Assembly: GCF_019059575.1 (NCBI RefSeq)
Contig: NW_024881703.1
Coordinates: 420,501 to 484,500 of the forward strand
DNA from: Amphibalanus amphitrite
Taxonomy: Eukaryota > Arthropoda > Thecostraca > Balanomorpha > Balanidae
Direction: 5' to 3'
Length of the DNA: 64,000 nucleotides
Position numbers and translations under genes: made by a program
Notes under the pieces: model-generated
The model's input: only the letters and a program-made list of their open reading frames with translations
What the model was told of the DNA's origin: nothing
The model's database searches: none
Part shown: positions 13,268 to 25,229 of the stretch, in pieces
Layout: each line of letters opens with the position of its first letter
Numbering within the stretch: the stretch's first letter is position 1

Positions 13268-14360
13268 CCAGACTGGAAAACATCCATATAATACGCCGGA
13301 TGCCCGTGAGACCATCTTGCGCCGAAATTCGGCGCAAGCGATTTTGCGCCGAAATTTCTGAGTGATTTGCGCCAAAAATTAGGTGCCTATTTGTGCGAAA
13401 ATTAAGCCCTTTTCATATAAAGCACATGTGCACATATACTGATTAAGGCTATATCAACCAGGCAGAGTGTTTCGGGGCTTTGTACGCTATCCCATGTTTG
13501 AGCGTCCGAATTAGTTTTTATTTCCACGTAAACCCAATACCTCGGTGGGAGCCAGCGAGGGCCCGGCAGCGGAGCAGCACGTGCTCCGGCACATCAGCCT
13601 CTTCTCGGCTCACGGTGCAGAGCGCCGGTGGGCACCGCTTGTCTGGGCACTGCTGGCACGCGGCGGAGTGGAGACAGCCGATTCGGTGCCGTATTGGAGC
13701 GAGCGGCCCCGGTGGCCCGCCCTCATCTGGTGCACCGAAATGGCATCCTCTCGGTCCTCTCCGGGGAGAGGGAGCGGCGGCGTGCTCCCGAGGAGTGGCT
13801 TGAATAGTGATTCTGAGCAGTTGTCGCGCCACTGATGCGAGGCCGCACAATGAACCGCCCTGGTCAGCGATCGGGCGTTTGAGGGCAGGGCGGCCGCCAG
13901 TTTTGCCAGATCGTCCACGCTCTCATTCCCCTCGATACTGCAGTGGGCAGGAACCCACTGCTATTGCTTAACGACGCTTGGCGACGTTCAACAAGGTTTT
14001 CCATGCCTATCTCTACGCCGAAGGTTGAGGCCTCACCTGGGCGGCCGTTCCTCCGCTGAGTAGACTCAGGGCGGCTCGCCAGTTCGAGCACGCGACGACC
14101 GGGGCGGGGACGTCTCGTCCCGCAACATCTCCAGAGCTGCCCACGGGGCGAATCTGCTGCTAGATTGACCAGCGTACCGCATAAATTCGGTGACTATCTT
14201 TCGCCAAAAAATTATGCGACCGCCCTGCACCGAAAATTCGTCCGCCGCCATGCGCTGAATTCGGCGCATGCGAAGTTACGCCGGACATGCGCTTCAATTT
14301 TCGGCGCAATCCCGCCACTACGCCGGACATATTCGGCATAACGTGTTTTTTCCAGTCTGG
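13268..14360. mobile_element. Non-autonomous hAT-type element with 8-bp target duplication
   Basis: Terminal inverted repeats CCAGACTGGAAAA start at 13,268 and end at 14,360. Direct 8-bp copies of ACCCCATG lie immediately outside (13,260-13,267 and 14,361-14,368). An 8-bp duplication and CA-G ends are typical of hAT elements. Subterminal sequence is rich in GGCGCAA/TTGCGCC motifs on both sides. There is no transposase. The middle (about 13,540-14,060) is a GC-rich LINE fragment on the minus strand, so the element carries foreign sequence. A diverged piece of the same family's right end lies at about 38,800-38,890. Confidence 0.88.
13518..14060 (-). pseudogene. LINE ORF2 fragment: RNase H and C-terminal zinc knuckle
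   Basis: Minus-strand translation gives an RNase H piece with QWVPAHCSIEGNESVDDLAK, where the family has WVPgH..i.GNE..D.lA. It then gives CPDKRCPPALCTV..EEADVPEHVLLRC, the Cys/His C-terminus seen in I/R1-like LINEs with RNase H. The pieces lie in different frames and the rest of the LINE is absent. It lies wholly inside the hAT-type element, so it was either captured before transposition or inserted afterwards. Confidence 0.7.
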
Positions 14361-14368
14361 ACCCCATG

Positions 14369-15150
14369 TTGCATATTCATATGAACTGTAGATCAGATAT
14401 TTTTTGAACAAATACCCATCTTTCATCCTTTCAGCATGCCTACAACCTATTAAACAGCCTTGGTATCAACCTACCATTCATACTTTATCTACACATACAT
14501 ATTTGGGGTATGTTTGGTTCAGTAGGTTATAGTAGGTCAGGTGCCTACATGCTATCATTTGTCATGCTTTGATTTCAGGTGGTGTCTTGTGGGCTTTATA
14601 GTGGGCTTTGTGGCCCTCTCTAAGTGCATGGGTTAAGTGTTGATGCACATAATGCAATGTGTTTTTTTCATGTGCTCAGGAACCTCACGTAAAGTGTGTG
14701 TGTGTGGGGGGGGGGCAGAGAACTTCAATGTCACTTTGTGGGAACCCCAATACCCCTATGAACAAATTCTTTGCAGTTTCGTGCTCATCTCACCTTGCCG
14801 AACAATTTCTTGCTCTTAGTTTTGAATTTAAATGAAAAATAAATATTTTACTTTAAAAATTAGCATAACTGAAAAGTGGGGACATCCCCCCCGATCCTAG
14901 GCCTATGTTTTTTTTTCTTCTTAATGGTACAAATCATCCAGATTCATATGAGAAGGGTAGGTAGCTACCCAAAAAATCAAATCAATGCCTCAATTGTTTA
15001 TTGTTTTATTACAATAAGTCCCTCCTCTGCCAATCACACTAAACTATCTACTGTCTTAATGCAGTGTGCGTCATGATTTCTCAACTCTATGCATACAATA
15101 TATTTCCATTTGTCAATCACATATTGTTTTTTTTTTTTACAGGCTTTCCG
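14369..15150. other. Intergenic stretch, no gene seen
   Basis: AT-rich sequence with a poly-G run near 14,707. No recognised protein or repeat structure. Confidence 0.4.
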
Positions 15151-15289
15151 GTTATGACTGAGGCCAGCATCTCACGTGTCCTGGCTACGCCAAATCACTG
15201 CGGATGCCGGATGCCGAGGACCGGAGAGCCAACCGCTTTGAGGCGTGAGCTCTGTGGCGTGGCTCGAGTGATCACCAGGTTCTGACGGC

Positions 15290-16050
15290 TACGGCGCCGT
15301 CGACCTGGTTGAATAGCTGGGGCCTGGACGAGGGTGCCCTTAGTACGGTGGTCAATCGGTTACGTCCGAGGGGCGCTCGAACACGCTGCCGTCGCGTGGC
15401 TGCCGGCGGCCGCCCCCTCGCACGTGAATCTCCTGGAGCGAGGACTGCGGGAGGCGGCCGCATCATCACCTGTGTCCGCGCTCAACACCGTGCCACGCAC
15501 CAATGGCGGAAGCCCGACTTTCTCCGATGGAGGAGAGAAACTGGACGCTGGCTGCCAGGCTGCTGGGGAGGGCGCTGGGTCTGCCACCAGGGGACCCCCT
15601 GCGCGCGACCGCCGAGGCCTCGGCACCGGCGCGCCTGCCTTCGGTCCGAGGCTGGAGATTGTGAAGCCGCCAGGCCTGGGCGAGAGCGAGAATCCCACCG
15701 TGGCAACAGACGGCTGGCGTCACCTTCCGGTTGGACGTGTGCCCGATCCGGGCTGGGGCCACGGCGGCGGAAAGGGAAAGTGTGGCTACGCTGCACCTCG
15801 CGTTCCTGCCCCTGTGTGCTGTCCGGCTTTGGACGGACGGATCTGTGGAGGGCGGAGTCTTCAGGCGCTGGGCGGGAGCCGTGCTGGTCTGGCTGGACGA
15901 AGAGGTCGAGGAACTGCGGGCCCCGGCCGGAGAGCTGTGCTACAGCTACCGCGCGTAGATGGTGGCGCTGGTGACCGGTCCAGAGACCGTACTCGGAAGA
16001 GACAGAGACCAGGACCTGCGGTCCGTACCTATCTGCTAACTGTGCGGTAG
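15290..16050 (+). pseudogene. LINE ORF2 fragment: end of reverse transcriptase to start of RNase H
   Basis: Readable pieces include YVRGALEHAAVAWLPAA, then SHVNLLERGLREAA, which is the thumb-like region after the RT of RNase-H-bearing LINEs. Further on is LWTDGSVEGGVFRRWAGAV, the first strand of RNase H with its Asp. Pieces lie in two frames, and the RNase H start is cut by a stop soon after CYSYRA. The closest relative in the window is the fragment at 29.99-30.60 kb (GYVRGVLVHAAATWLP). Confidence 0.68.
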
Positions 16051-16363
16051 TGCTGGTGTAGTGCAACATTTTTGGATGGCTAGCTACATTTCACGATTAA
16101 ATAGCTGGTACGTTTCAGTGCAGGTGGCGTGACGAACAATGTATCTGTTGGCCACTTCTGCGGCCGCTGCCATTTCCTACTCGAAGGCGGGCGCGCTGTT
16201 TGGCTGGGCCGGCAGGATGTTCCCATTATGTGTCGACGACAAAGCGAGTATATTCATGTTCTTTTAATGCACAGAAGTCTGTTGTATATTTGAAGTTTTA
16301 TTTTAGGTTGACGATTGCGAAGGGCAGATTCATCTTCTCTCTTTCATTTGTGTTGCCACTTAA

Positions 16364-17360
16364 AGGAAAAGGGCCACCTTCGTGAAATATGAAGATATCG
16401 TTGTTTTTCATTTTGACATTATTATTTTTCATTTTCTTTTTAAAACTGGTGCCAGAAGCATGGATGAAAGAACCTGGATAGGAAACTCCTATTCCTTCAA
16501 CATTACGGGCAGCGTTCCGGGCGATCGACCTGCCACCTAGCGTTCGGTAAGTATGGGGACTGGAAACTCCCGCCGCTAAGCATTACGGCCTATGGGGGAC
16601 GCGGGGCGGCATGTTTTGAAACGGGTATTAGACCGCAATGCGGATTTATTTTTAGGTTTAGAAGCTAGTTACGACAGACAAAATTGATCAGGCTATCGAA
16701 TGAGACCATAACTGTTATTGTCCGTTCCGCACAAAAGTCGTACACGAGGGCCGAATACAGGCGACCTTGAAAAAGAGGGCCATTTCTAGTGTTTTTCTCT
16801 TACGCGGCGCCGGTGAACGCTAACGCGGCGCCAGTGAATGCGCGGCAGACGCGGCTCCCGCTGCCGCCGCGCGTGCCCTCGGGCACTTACCGAAGGGAAC
16901 GCAATCAGCTGTTAGTTTCCAATCCAGGTTCTCCTTCATCCATGCCAGAAGTGCACAATTCGCGAAAAAGTATTTAAAACTATTTAACATATTGGTACTA
17001 TGTTGATACTCTCTACGGCACCTACTGTATGATGGCATAGCGATGACGTCACACTCAAGCCAATCAGCGTTCAGAAGACAGACTCGTCGGATTGTGTCAG
17101 ATAAGCTGATTGGTTAAAGCTGAGCTGGTTGGAGCTGATTGGTAAAAAACCAAAGCCTCGCCGCGGGTGGCTGTATTGTCGGATAAGAACGCATTCCTGG
17201 GATAAGGACGCATTCCTGGCGTATTTTCTTTTAAAATTGCCGATAACTACGAATGGAGGCCGAAATCGGCCGTAAGGAGGTAGACAGATAGGTTTTCGGA
17301 CACGGGCTACAAGATGGCTATCTCAGTTTCAATCCCCATGTTAAAGGTGGCCCTTTTCCT
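16364..17360. mobile_element. TTAA-flanked non-autonomous element
   Basis: Perfect 17-bp inverted repeats AGGAAAAGGGCCACCTT mark both ends, with TTAA directly outside each (16,360-16,363 and 17,361-17,364). TTAA duplications are made by piggyBac and Kolobok transposases. The AGG start fits Kolobok somewhat better than piggyBac, which usually begins CCC. The 997-bp interior encodes no transposase. Confidence 0.85.
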
Positions 17361-17364
17361 TTAA

Positions 17365-18086
17365 GCGTTCATGTTTGTTATAAGTGTCCTGGTGCGGCTT
17401 GGTTGTCATCTTTATTCGTGATGTATTTTATTTTACGAACATGATGGTGATCAATGCAATACACTTTTGATTAATAATGCTGCTTTAGCTCTGATCCTTT
17501 GTGGTATGTCTTGATTGTACTACTGCGATAGTGATTTTTCCTCACCAAAATATGCAGGCAACAAATGTAAATGCTGCCAAAAGTTTGTCATTGCGTGATG
17601 TATCTAAAAGTCATCAAGTTTCTGAACGTGGTCGTGTACTACGCAACCGGAAACTCAATAGGACGTGGAATGCTGTGAAGCAAAACTACAGAAGTGAGGC
17701 TGGCCACGCCAAAATCAAGTGAGATATGTCTACTGTCTAGCCTTTCTTCAGCCGCCAAGGCTTCGACAGACTATCCGCGGGTTCGGTGTCTCTCGAACTA
17801 CGAAGATTCAACGTCGTCCGGCCAATCCTGGTTAAGGTCAGCGGGGACTTAGCTGTGATGGAACAGGATTGGCTGTCCGAGAGACTCCGAACCTGGGGTA
17901 TGTTGCAGCACAGCTATGTCGACCGAGTGTCGTCGCAAGCTGCCCCACTCGACGAGAAAAAGTAAAACCGTCCCGTCCTAGGCTGACTAGGCTTAGCAAG
18001 GTGGCAGCACAGTCGCGCCGGCAGGGGGCAGTGCCACAACCAGCCGACTGATATTTTCGTGTGACGTCAGAACCGGTGCCTCCCTG
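17365..18086. other. Stretch without recognised genes
   Basis: No protein family was recognised. The short open frame at 17,501-17,722 has no visible motif. It runs into composite repeat copy 4. Confidence 0.4.
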
Positions 18087-18292
18087 GCTCGCCCCACACT
18101 GCGCCGCCGCCGGCCCGTGACTGCGGCCGGTCGGTCACGTGGGGACCGCAGCGACCTCTACGGGGTCGCGACCCTAGCGGCCGGGTACTACAACTAAAGA
18201 TGTAAGTACGTTTTAAAACCATCCCGAGCTGGAATCGAACCAGCGACCGACACCAGAGGAGTCCACCACTCTACCAACTGAGCCGTCAAGGA
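18087..18292 (-). mobile_element. tRNA-derived SINE-like module, copy 3
   Basis: The minus-strand head at 18292-18220 has GGCTCAGTTGGTAGAG and GGTCGCTGGTTCGATTCC, the best A and B boxes of the series. The GC-rich body lies at 18,087-18,190. Confidence 0.7.
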
Positions 18293-19011
18293 ATTAAATC
18301 TCATGGTGTTGAATAAGCCTAGGTACCCTGCACGGGTTGATGACATGGTCTGGTGCGTATTGCGGCGTTTTACGGCAAAGTGGTTGGGAGCAAATTTGGT
18401 TTTAAATGAAGGTTATACGCCATGTTTCTTGACCAAATTTTCAGAACAAGAGGGCAAAAGCAAGACAGTACGCTGGAATTGGTTGTCCAGCGGCGACATG
18501 CACGTTTTATTATCGGCGATCGCCGGCCGTGTGAGCTGACGTCACGTAGGCAGTCAGCGCCATCTCTGGAGCGTCTGGCGACATAGTCGAGGGGCCGAGT
18601 TTTGCCATTTGGGGGGTGCCAGTGCGATTGAAAATGTGCCTATACGCTAGCCACGGCCGGGAGCTGTCGATTGGTGTTGGAATCGTGTCTGTAGGTAGTG
18701 TGTGTCGACCGTGAGAGGGATCTAACTGAAACGCTTCACGTATTATTTATTGTCGACTAGGTCACCCTCCCGCGCCTACCGGCGCTAATCGTCGTTTGAA
18801 CTATTGATATACACTGTGGTTTGAACATCTATATAGAAATCCCTGCCCGTCCTAGGTCACCCTCCCGCGCCTACCGGCGCTAATCGTCGTATGAACATCT
18901 ATATATAAATCCCTGCCCGTCCTAGGTCACCCTCCCGCGCCTACCGGCGCTAATCGTCGTTTGAACATCTATATAGAAATCCCTGCCCGTCCCGTCCATA
19001 ATGCCCGCTTT

Positions 19012-19137
<126 letters not shown>

Positions 19138-20416
19138 CCTTTCCCTTTCTCTTTCCCTCCCTGCCTCCATCCCTCTTTCCTCCCTCCTCTCCGCTCTCTG
19201 ACTTTGTCGATCACTGATCCAATCGTATGCTTACTTACCCCTCCCCATCCGTCTCTCTCCCTCCTCTCCCCGTCTCCTTCATCGCACTTCTTCGCTCCCC
19301 CCTCCCTCCCTCCCTCCCTCCTTCGATTTCCTCCCCTTCCCTCCACTCCCTCCCTTCCTCTCCTCTCCCTTCCTCTCCTCTCCTCTCCCCTCCACTCCAA
19401 TCCCCTCTTGGTACTGAAAAAAGTACTGGCTAGTGGCTTCTTCCCCGCCCGCGCCGCAGATACATATAGGTTTTTACATATGTCCCAGTTCAAGACGCTA
19501 TATTGGTTTTGGTACGCTCCTTATACTAAACATGATCGCTAATTTTTCAGTATTTCGTGGAATTCTGTAACTAACCTATCCCAAATCTGAGTGACTCGCC
19601 AAGACCCCCCCCCCCCGACCCCTTTCCTTCCCTCCCCTCCGAAACCCCCCCCCCCCGAGCCAACACTCACGATCGGTAATGTTTTCAGTGCTAAAGATAT
19701 AATAGTGCCTGCTCTGTTTCCGTCTCCGTCTTCCCTCTCTGTCTTAGTGTCTCTGTATCTGTCTCGTCTCCGATTCCATCCCCATCTCGGTCCTGGTTCC
19801 TGTCCCCGCTCCTGCTCCCGCTCCCGCTCCCGCTCCCGATCTCTGTCTCCGTCCCCGTCTTCGTCCGCCTCCCGCTGACCACTCCATCTCCGTCTCCGCC
19901 TCTGTCTCTGTCTCTGTCTCTGTCTCTGTCTCTGTATCTGTCTGCTCTCCGATTCGTCCACGTTTCCGTCCCCGTTCCCGCGCTCCCGCCCGCTCCCGCT
20001 CTCTTTGTCTCCGTCTCCGTCCCCGCTCCCGCTGGCCGCTAAATCTCCGTCTCCGTCCCCGTGCCCGTCCCCGTTCCCACTAAACATAATCGATAATCTT
20101 GTCACTATTTTGTTGAATTCTGTAACCAACCTATCCCAAATCTTGGTACCTCGCCCCCCCCCCGCCATTTAGGATCGGTTATGTATTCATAGCGGCCGAG
20201 TGCCGCAACTAAGCTACATTTTAAATACGTCTCTCGGCTCCATCCTCTTCACTTTTTCTCTCACCGACTTAATCATTTGCTCACTTACCCTTCCTTCTTT
20301 CCCACCATCATTTACTTTATCCGTATTTCCACTGTCCGGCAGCGGCCGCTCTGGCGGCACCGCAGTTACCGCACCAACCCCTCCGCCCGCTCGCCCCACA
20401 CTGCGCCGCCGCCGCA

Positions 20417-22136
20417 CACTGGTCGGAAACGCTCCAGCGAGAGGCCAGCGGCCTTCCCGCAAAAGTTTTTTGCTTGTTATTCCACAACTAGTCAAGCAAA
20501 CTTCATAAAACTTTGCATACCTTCTCTGTCATATGTAAGCTATCATTTGGATGTCAAGCACTAAATATATGACGTGCATCTGTTAAGTTATGACGTCATA
20601 ATTGAGTATAATACAGGATCTAACACCACTTTAAGTCAACAAGGGAAATTGGGAGCTGCTATTCGGGCACCGGGAATGGTTTCATGCACTTCTTGCAAGG
20701 TCCAGTGCTTGACTTAAGCATTGTTGACTTTGCGTGACGTCATTTATGACGTCACTAAGGCCATATAAGTTTTTCGTCAATAACTCCTGATCAGATGGAG
20801 CTAGAGAGTCGGGAAAGCCACCATTGGACTCAGGAAGACCTGCCGAATCGAATGATATGCAATATGACCTCATTCAACCATTGTCGTGACCTGAGGGGCT
20901 CCGACCTGACCTTGACCCGAGGTTAACACCTTAAGTTGAGTTCACCCGAACACCAAGTATAGCATTCAACGCGCCTGAGCTAGACAAACACGATGATGCC
21001 AAAATCGCGGCAGTGCGACCATTTTTTGGTAAAGTAATTAACCTAAAACCGAACTCGTGCCTTGTGGCACTTACGTGACCTAAGAGGTCACTGGCTGACC
21101 TAAGACCTTAAAATCGGGTAGTACCTGATTTTTGCGTCTTATAACGGCACACAAGCTTTTTTCCGCGAGGCTCTAGCTCAATTAGAGGCGAAACGGCGAG
21201 GGAGTTGTACCAACCCTCCCCGGTCAATATAGAAAACCAATCGGTCCGGCCAGGGTTAAATACCGGAATTGTAATCTAATGTAACTAAAGACGACCCAAG
21301 GTAACCTGACGTCAGTGACAGGTGTCCTATATTTGCAGCGTCTTATATTCACGAAGGTTTCAATTTCCACTTTCTTCAGCCGAGTGATGGTTGTCAATAG
21401 CAAGGCTCTCTAAATGCAAGCCGTAATCGCCACGCAATATGTGGAAGGCTTTTGATGTCAATACATACATAAATGCATACATAAAACGCGCTTTTCACAA
21501 AATTCATAAACTCAAGCGCATCTGTTTTTAATGACCAGTCAACTACGCATGGATGCGTGCAGGCCACACAGGTCAGCGTAAGCCGGGCGCGGCGGCCGAG
21601 CCGAAACTGGGGCGGGGCGGGCGGTAGTTGGGTAGGAAGAGCGGCTCCTGCAAATTTTGCGCAAATATGCGCAGTTAGCTTTTATGTTGCCCTGGTGTGA
21701 ATTTAAATCCTACTTCATCTCACAAAAAATCAGAGTGGAACTAGATGGGACTACCTGTTGTTTCCTTACCTAAACTTTGCAGTTATATTCCAGAATCACT
21801 GTAGGAGAGCCTTCATAAAAAAGCTATAGTACATCTTAGTTAGGGATTTAATATGCCAAAAATTTTGCACTGACCAGTCGGCAACTTCATAACGAACATT
21901 TTGATGCATAATATGTGGGATTTCAATTTGGTGTCTATCAGCAATAAGACTCTGAATATCCGGCTCAAGAAACCTCCTGCTCCGCGTCAGTTTCCGAGTT
22001 CTGGGATACCCCATCTTCGGGGGCTGATTACAGTTATTTTTGGTCACCCGGATTAGTTTTTTGACCTAAGTATAATAATTTGATCAATTTCAAATCGATC
22101 TATATAAAAAATAATCCGAAACTCCGGAATCGCCCG
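20417..22136. other. Repeat-derived stretch, partly a piggyBac-like remnant
   Basis: The part from about 21,060 to 21,255 is a diverged relative of one end of the piggyBac-like element at 48.1 kb (GACCTTAAAATCGGGTA, GAGGCTCTAGCTCAATTAG, then CCAGGG and TTAA at 21,256). TGACGTCATTTATGACGTCA near 20,738 is a short CRE-like palindromic pair. No gene was recognised. Confidence 0.45.
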
Positions 22137-22167
22137 TGGCCTCTCGTGAGGGCGTTTCCGACCAGTG

Positions 22168-22253
22168 TGCGGTCCCCACGTGACCGACCGGCCGCAGTCA
22201 CGGGCCGGCGCGCCGGCCCGTGACTGCGGCCGGTCGGTCACGTGGGGACCGCA
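22168..22253. repeat. 86-bp perfect palindrome
   Basis: The left arm starts TGCGGTCCCCACGTG, the right arm ends CACGTGGGGACCGCA, and the centre is CCGGCGCGCCGG. Every base of the 43-base arms pairs. It is formed by two SINE-body segments joined head to head, and the right arm continues into composite copy 5. Confidence 0.92.
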
Positions 22254-22396
22254 GCGACCTCTACGGGGTCGCGACCCTAGCGGCCGGGTACTGCAACTAA
22301 AGATGTAAGTACGTTTTAAAAACATCCCGAGGTGGAATCGAACCAGCGACCCACGCCACAGAAGTCCACCACTCTACCAACTGAGCCATCAAGGAC
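22205..22396 (-). mobile_element. tRNA-derived SINE-like module, copy 4
   Basis: The minus-strand head at 22396-22323 has GGCTCAGTTGGTAGAG and a B box GGTTCGATTCC. The body shares sequence with the palindrome at 22,168-22,253. Confidence 0.7.
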
Positions 22397-22409
22397 GCAA
22401 ACCTCGTCC

Positions 22410-22774
22410 CTTTGAATAAGCCGTGGTACTCTGCACGGCTTGATGACATGGTCTGGTGCGTATTGCGGTGTTTTACGGCGAAGTGGTTGGGAGCAAATTT
22501 GGTTTTAAATGAAGGTTATACGCCATGTTTCTTGACCAAATTTTCAAAAGCAAGACAGTACGCTGGAATTGGTTGTCCAGCGGCGACATGCACGTTTTAT
22601 GATCGGCGATCGCCGGTCGTGTGAGCTGACGTCACGCAGACAGTCAGCGCCATCTCTGGAGCGTCGGGCGACATAGTCGAGGGGCCGAGTTTGGCTATTT
22701 GGGGGTGCAAATGCGATTGAAAATGTGCCGCGCACATAGCCACGATCGAGAGCTGTCGATTGGTGGTTGAATCG
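22410..22774 (+). repeat. Composite repeat, copy 5, left part
   Basis: The spacer matches copies 2-4 (GACATGGTCTGGTGCGTATTG to AGCTGTCGATTGG) and then stops at GGTTGAATCG, where the array-ended element begins. The sequence that should follow (TGTCTGTAGG onward) is found at 43,331. Confidence 0.85.
22765..22774. repeat. Target duplication, left copy (GGTTGAATCG)
   Basis: Identical to 43,321-43,330. It lies directly outside the array-ended element. Confidence 0.78.
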
Positions 22775-22780
22775 ATTCCA

Positions 22781-23400
22781 GGACAAAAAGTCAAAAGACA
22801 AAATGTCAAAAGACAAAAAGTCAAATGCAAAAAGTCAAAATGGATAAAAGTCAAATGGAAAAAAGTCAAATGGATAAAAGTCAAAACGGATAAAAGTCAA
22901 AAGACAAAAAGTCAAATGGCAAAAAGTCAAAACGTCCAAAAGTCAAAAATGCAAAAAGTCAAATGGCAAAAAGTCAAAATGGCGAAAAGTCAAAAACGCA
23001 AAAAGTCAAAAGCAAAAAGTCAAATGGCGAAAAGTCAAAATGGCAAAAAGTCAAAAACGCAAAAAGTCAAAAGCAAAAAGTCAAATGGCAAAAAGTAAAA
23101 ATGGCGAAAAGTCAAAAACGAAAAAAGTCAAAAGCAAAAAAGTCAAATGGCAAAAAGTCAAAATGGCGAAAAGTCAAAAACGCAAAAAGTCAAAAGCAAT
23201 AAGTCAAATGGCAAAAAGTCAAAAAACGCGAAAAGTCAAAAGACAAAAAGTGAAAAAACGGCAAAAAAGTCCAAATGATAAAAATCAAATGGAAAAAGTC
23301 AAATAAGAAAAAGTCAAAAGTAAAAAGTCATATATCTAAAAAACCATAAGACAAAAAGTCAAATGATCAATGTCAAAATTCCTAGAAGTCAAAAACCTCA
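22781..23400 (+). repeat. Left terminal array of GTCAAAA-type units
   Basis: Irregular tandem units of GACAAAAAGTCAAAA with variants (AAATGGC, AACGCAA). The Lys/Ser/Gln-rich frames across it are by-products of the repeat. Confidence 0.9.
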
Positions 23401-23579
23401 GTCCTTCTAACATGTTAACTGCGGGAGCTGCAGCCCCCGCAGTCATCCTCCAAACTGGTCACTGAGGGGTACCTTAGTCATTTTTTAGTCTTAGACGTTT
23501 TTGGTAGGGGTTACCTTAGTCATTGCCCGTGATCGGGCCCCCCAGTCAAAACTGCTTAGAGGAGGCACTGCTTTTCACC

Positions 23580-23817
23580 CTCTCCCATGGGGGAGGGGCT
23601 GCCGCCGCCCGGTGCTCCGCGCACCACGGACGCCACGCGAGCGCTGCTGGCGCGGCGGCGCGCACTGCTCGGCCCGCGCGCCGAGTATACGGTGGTGAAC
23701 CGGCAGTGTCGAGCGGCCATCAGACGTGACCACGCGGCATACTATGCTGACCAGCTGCGTGAGGCAGGACCGGCGAGGATGTGGACAGTGCTGCGGCCGG
23801 TGATCGGGGCGGGGAAG
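23580..23817 (+). pseudogene. LINE ORF2 fragment, left part (linker before RT)
   Basis: The translation LLARRRALLGPRAEYTVVN, then RAAIRRDHAAYYADQLREA and WTVLRPVIGAGK, fits the linker between endonuclease and reverse transcriptase of RNase-H-bearing LINEs. It stops at GGGAAG. The continuation lies at 42,543 in the same frame, so an insertion splits it. The endonuclease and RT are absent. Confidence 0.68.
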
Positions 23818-25229
23818 CATGGGTGTAGGAACGGCTGGAACATTGTGGGTGCATGGGTGCAGAAATCTAGCCATGGCCGGTGAAGCGGGGGGGGGGGGGG
23901 TAGGGAGCGAAACCCGAGCGAAGGCTCGTTACGAGCTTTGAGGGTGTACCTACCATTTCGAAAAGGTACCGACCGATAAGTGCATTTGGAAGCATTGATC
24001 CTCGCATGTTTAGGGAGTAGGATGAACCCCCCCATGTTTTTTGCAAATAACTCGCGCAAAAAGCAGCCGATCGCGAAGTAACTTTTAGTACCCTCGAGTT
24101 GATCAGTTTAACACCTACTCTGAAAATTTCATGACGCTGACCCAAGACCTTTGACCTGTGCTGTGACCTGATTCTCGAGACCATGTTCGGCCGGAATCGC
24201 GATTTGGCGTATGTCAGCTCACATTATCCGTGCGCTTCCAGTCTTTTTGTGATTGTAGACGTCCAAACATGTGAAATGATGTTCGTCCCATGCACATCAC
24301 GGTGGGTGTGAAGGTCACGTGAAGGTCAGGTCAGGTCATTGACCTTTGATGACCTCGATTCACTTTTTCGAGTTTAGCATGTTTCTAGGGTAGTTTTTCA
24401 GGCTGATTTCGAATTAAGCATCCATTTAAACGTTTACGAAGTAGTTTTAGTGCCTTCGTAATATGCTACGACGCCGTCAGTGGTAGTTGACACCTACTAT
24501 GGATAGCCGGTAGGACGCTTCATGGTTGACCTGACCTGACCCGATCTGGCCTAAATGCACGAAGAAATCATCTGTGATCAAAACTATAGTCCATTTTATT
24601 TCAAAAGGCGCACGGCCCGAAAATCGATTTTAGAATTGTCACGTGCAAAGTGATGATTTTTACAGAAATCAACGAACACCGGCTTGGCACGTTTCGAAAT
24701 CAGACAGATCAGACTCAAGGATCAGACTGGTCGGCTCGGTCCTTGGGCTCGGTCGGCTGGTCTTGGGCTGGTCTCTTGACTTGCGATAGTTTGGAAAAGG
24801 TATAGACATACGACTCATAATGAGGAACTGTGAATCGAAAATGCTTCCATATGGGGTCTAGCCATAGGCACTAAACAAATGATTAAGATGATCACGTGGA
24901 TGACCTGTTTGCAGACCTACAAAAGTAACACACCGATTGACATTTTGTTTTACGTTTATTTCTGTTGAGTACAAAAGAAACATGAGCCAGCATATCTGCC
25001 GATCTATTACAATGCTGATCGATCGATTTCTGCATTGGGAAGAAGTCGGGTTTGCGCCAACTAAATCTGGAAAGACTTATAAAAAGACGACTGAAGTTTG
25101 TAGGTAGCATGCGAGAACACAATGCCAGACAACAATATAGAACGTCACCAGCTTCAGCAGCTAACATTAGCCGCGTTTACATAGGGCTAGTTGCCAGATA
25201 GTGGAATTTCCACTAACAGAGGGTTCACG

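Noticed and set aside
15360-16069. Long Arg/Pro-rich frames on both strands over the LINE fragment
   Set aside because: Shadows caused by high GC; only the frames matching LINE motifs were kept.
22760-23306. Open frames encoding Lys/Ser/Gln repeats
   Set aside because: They follow the 7-15-base GTCAAAA array in several overlapping frames; the repeat, not a protein, explains them.
22781-23400. CRISPR-like array
   Set aside because: Units are too short and irregular, with no distinct spacers, and the context is eukaryotic.
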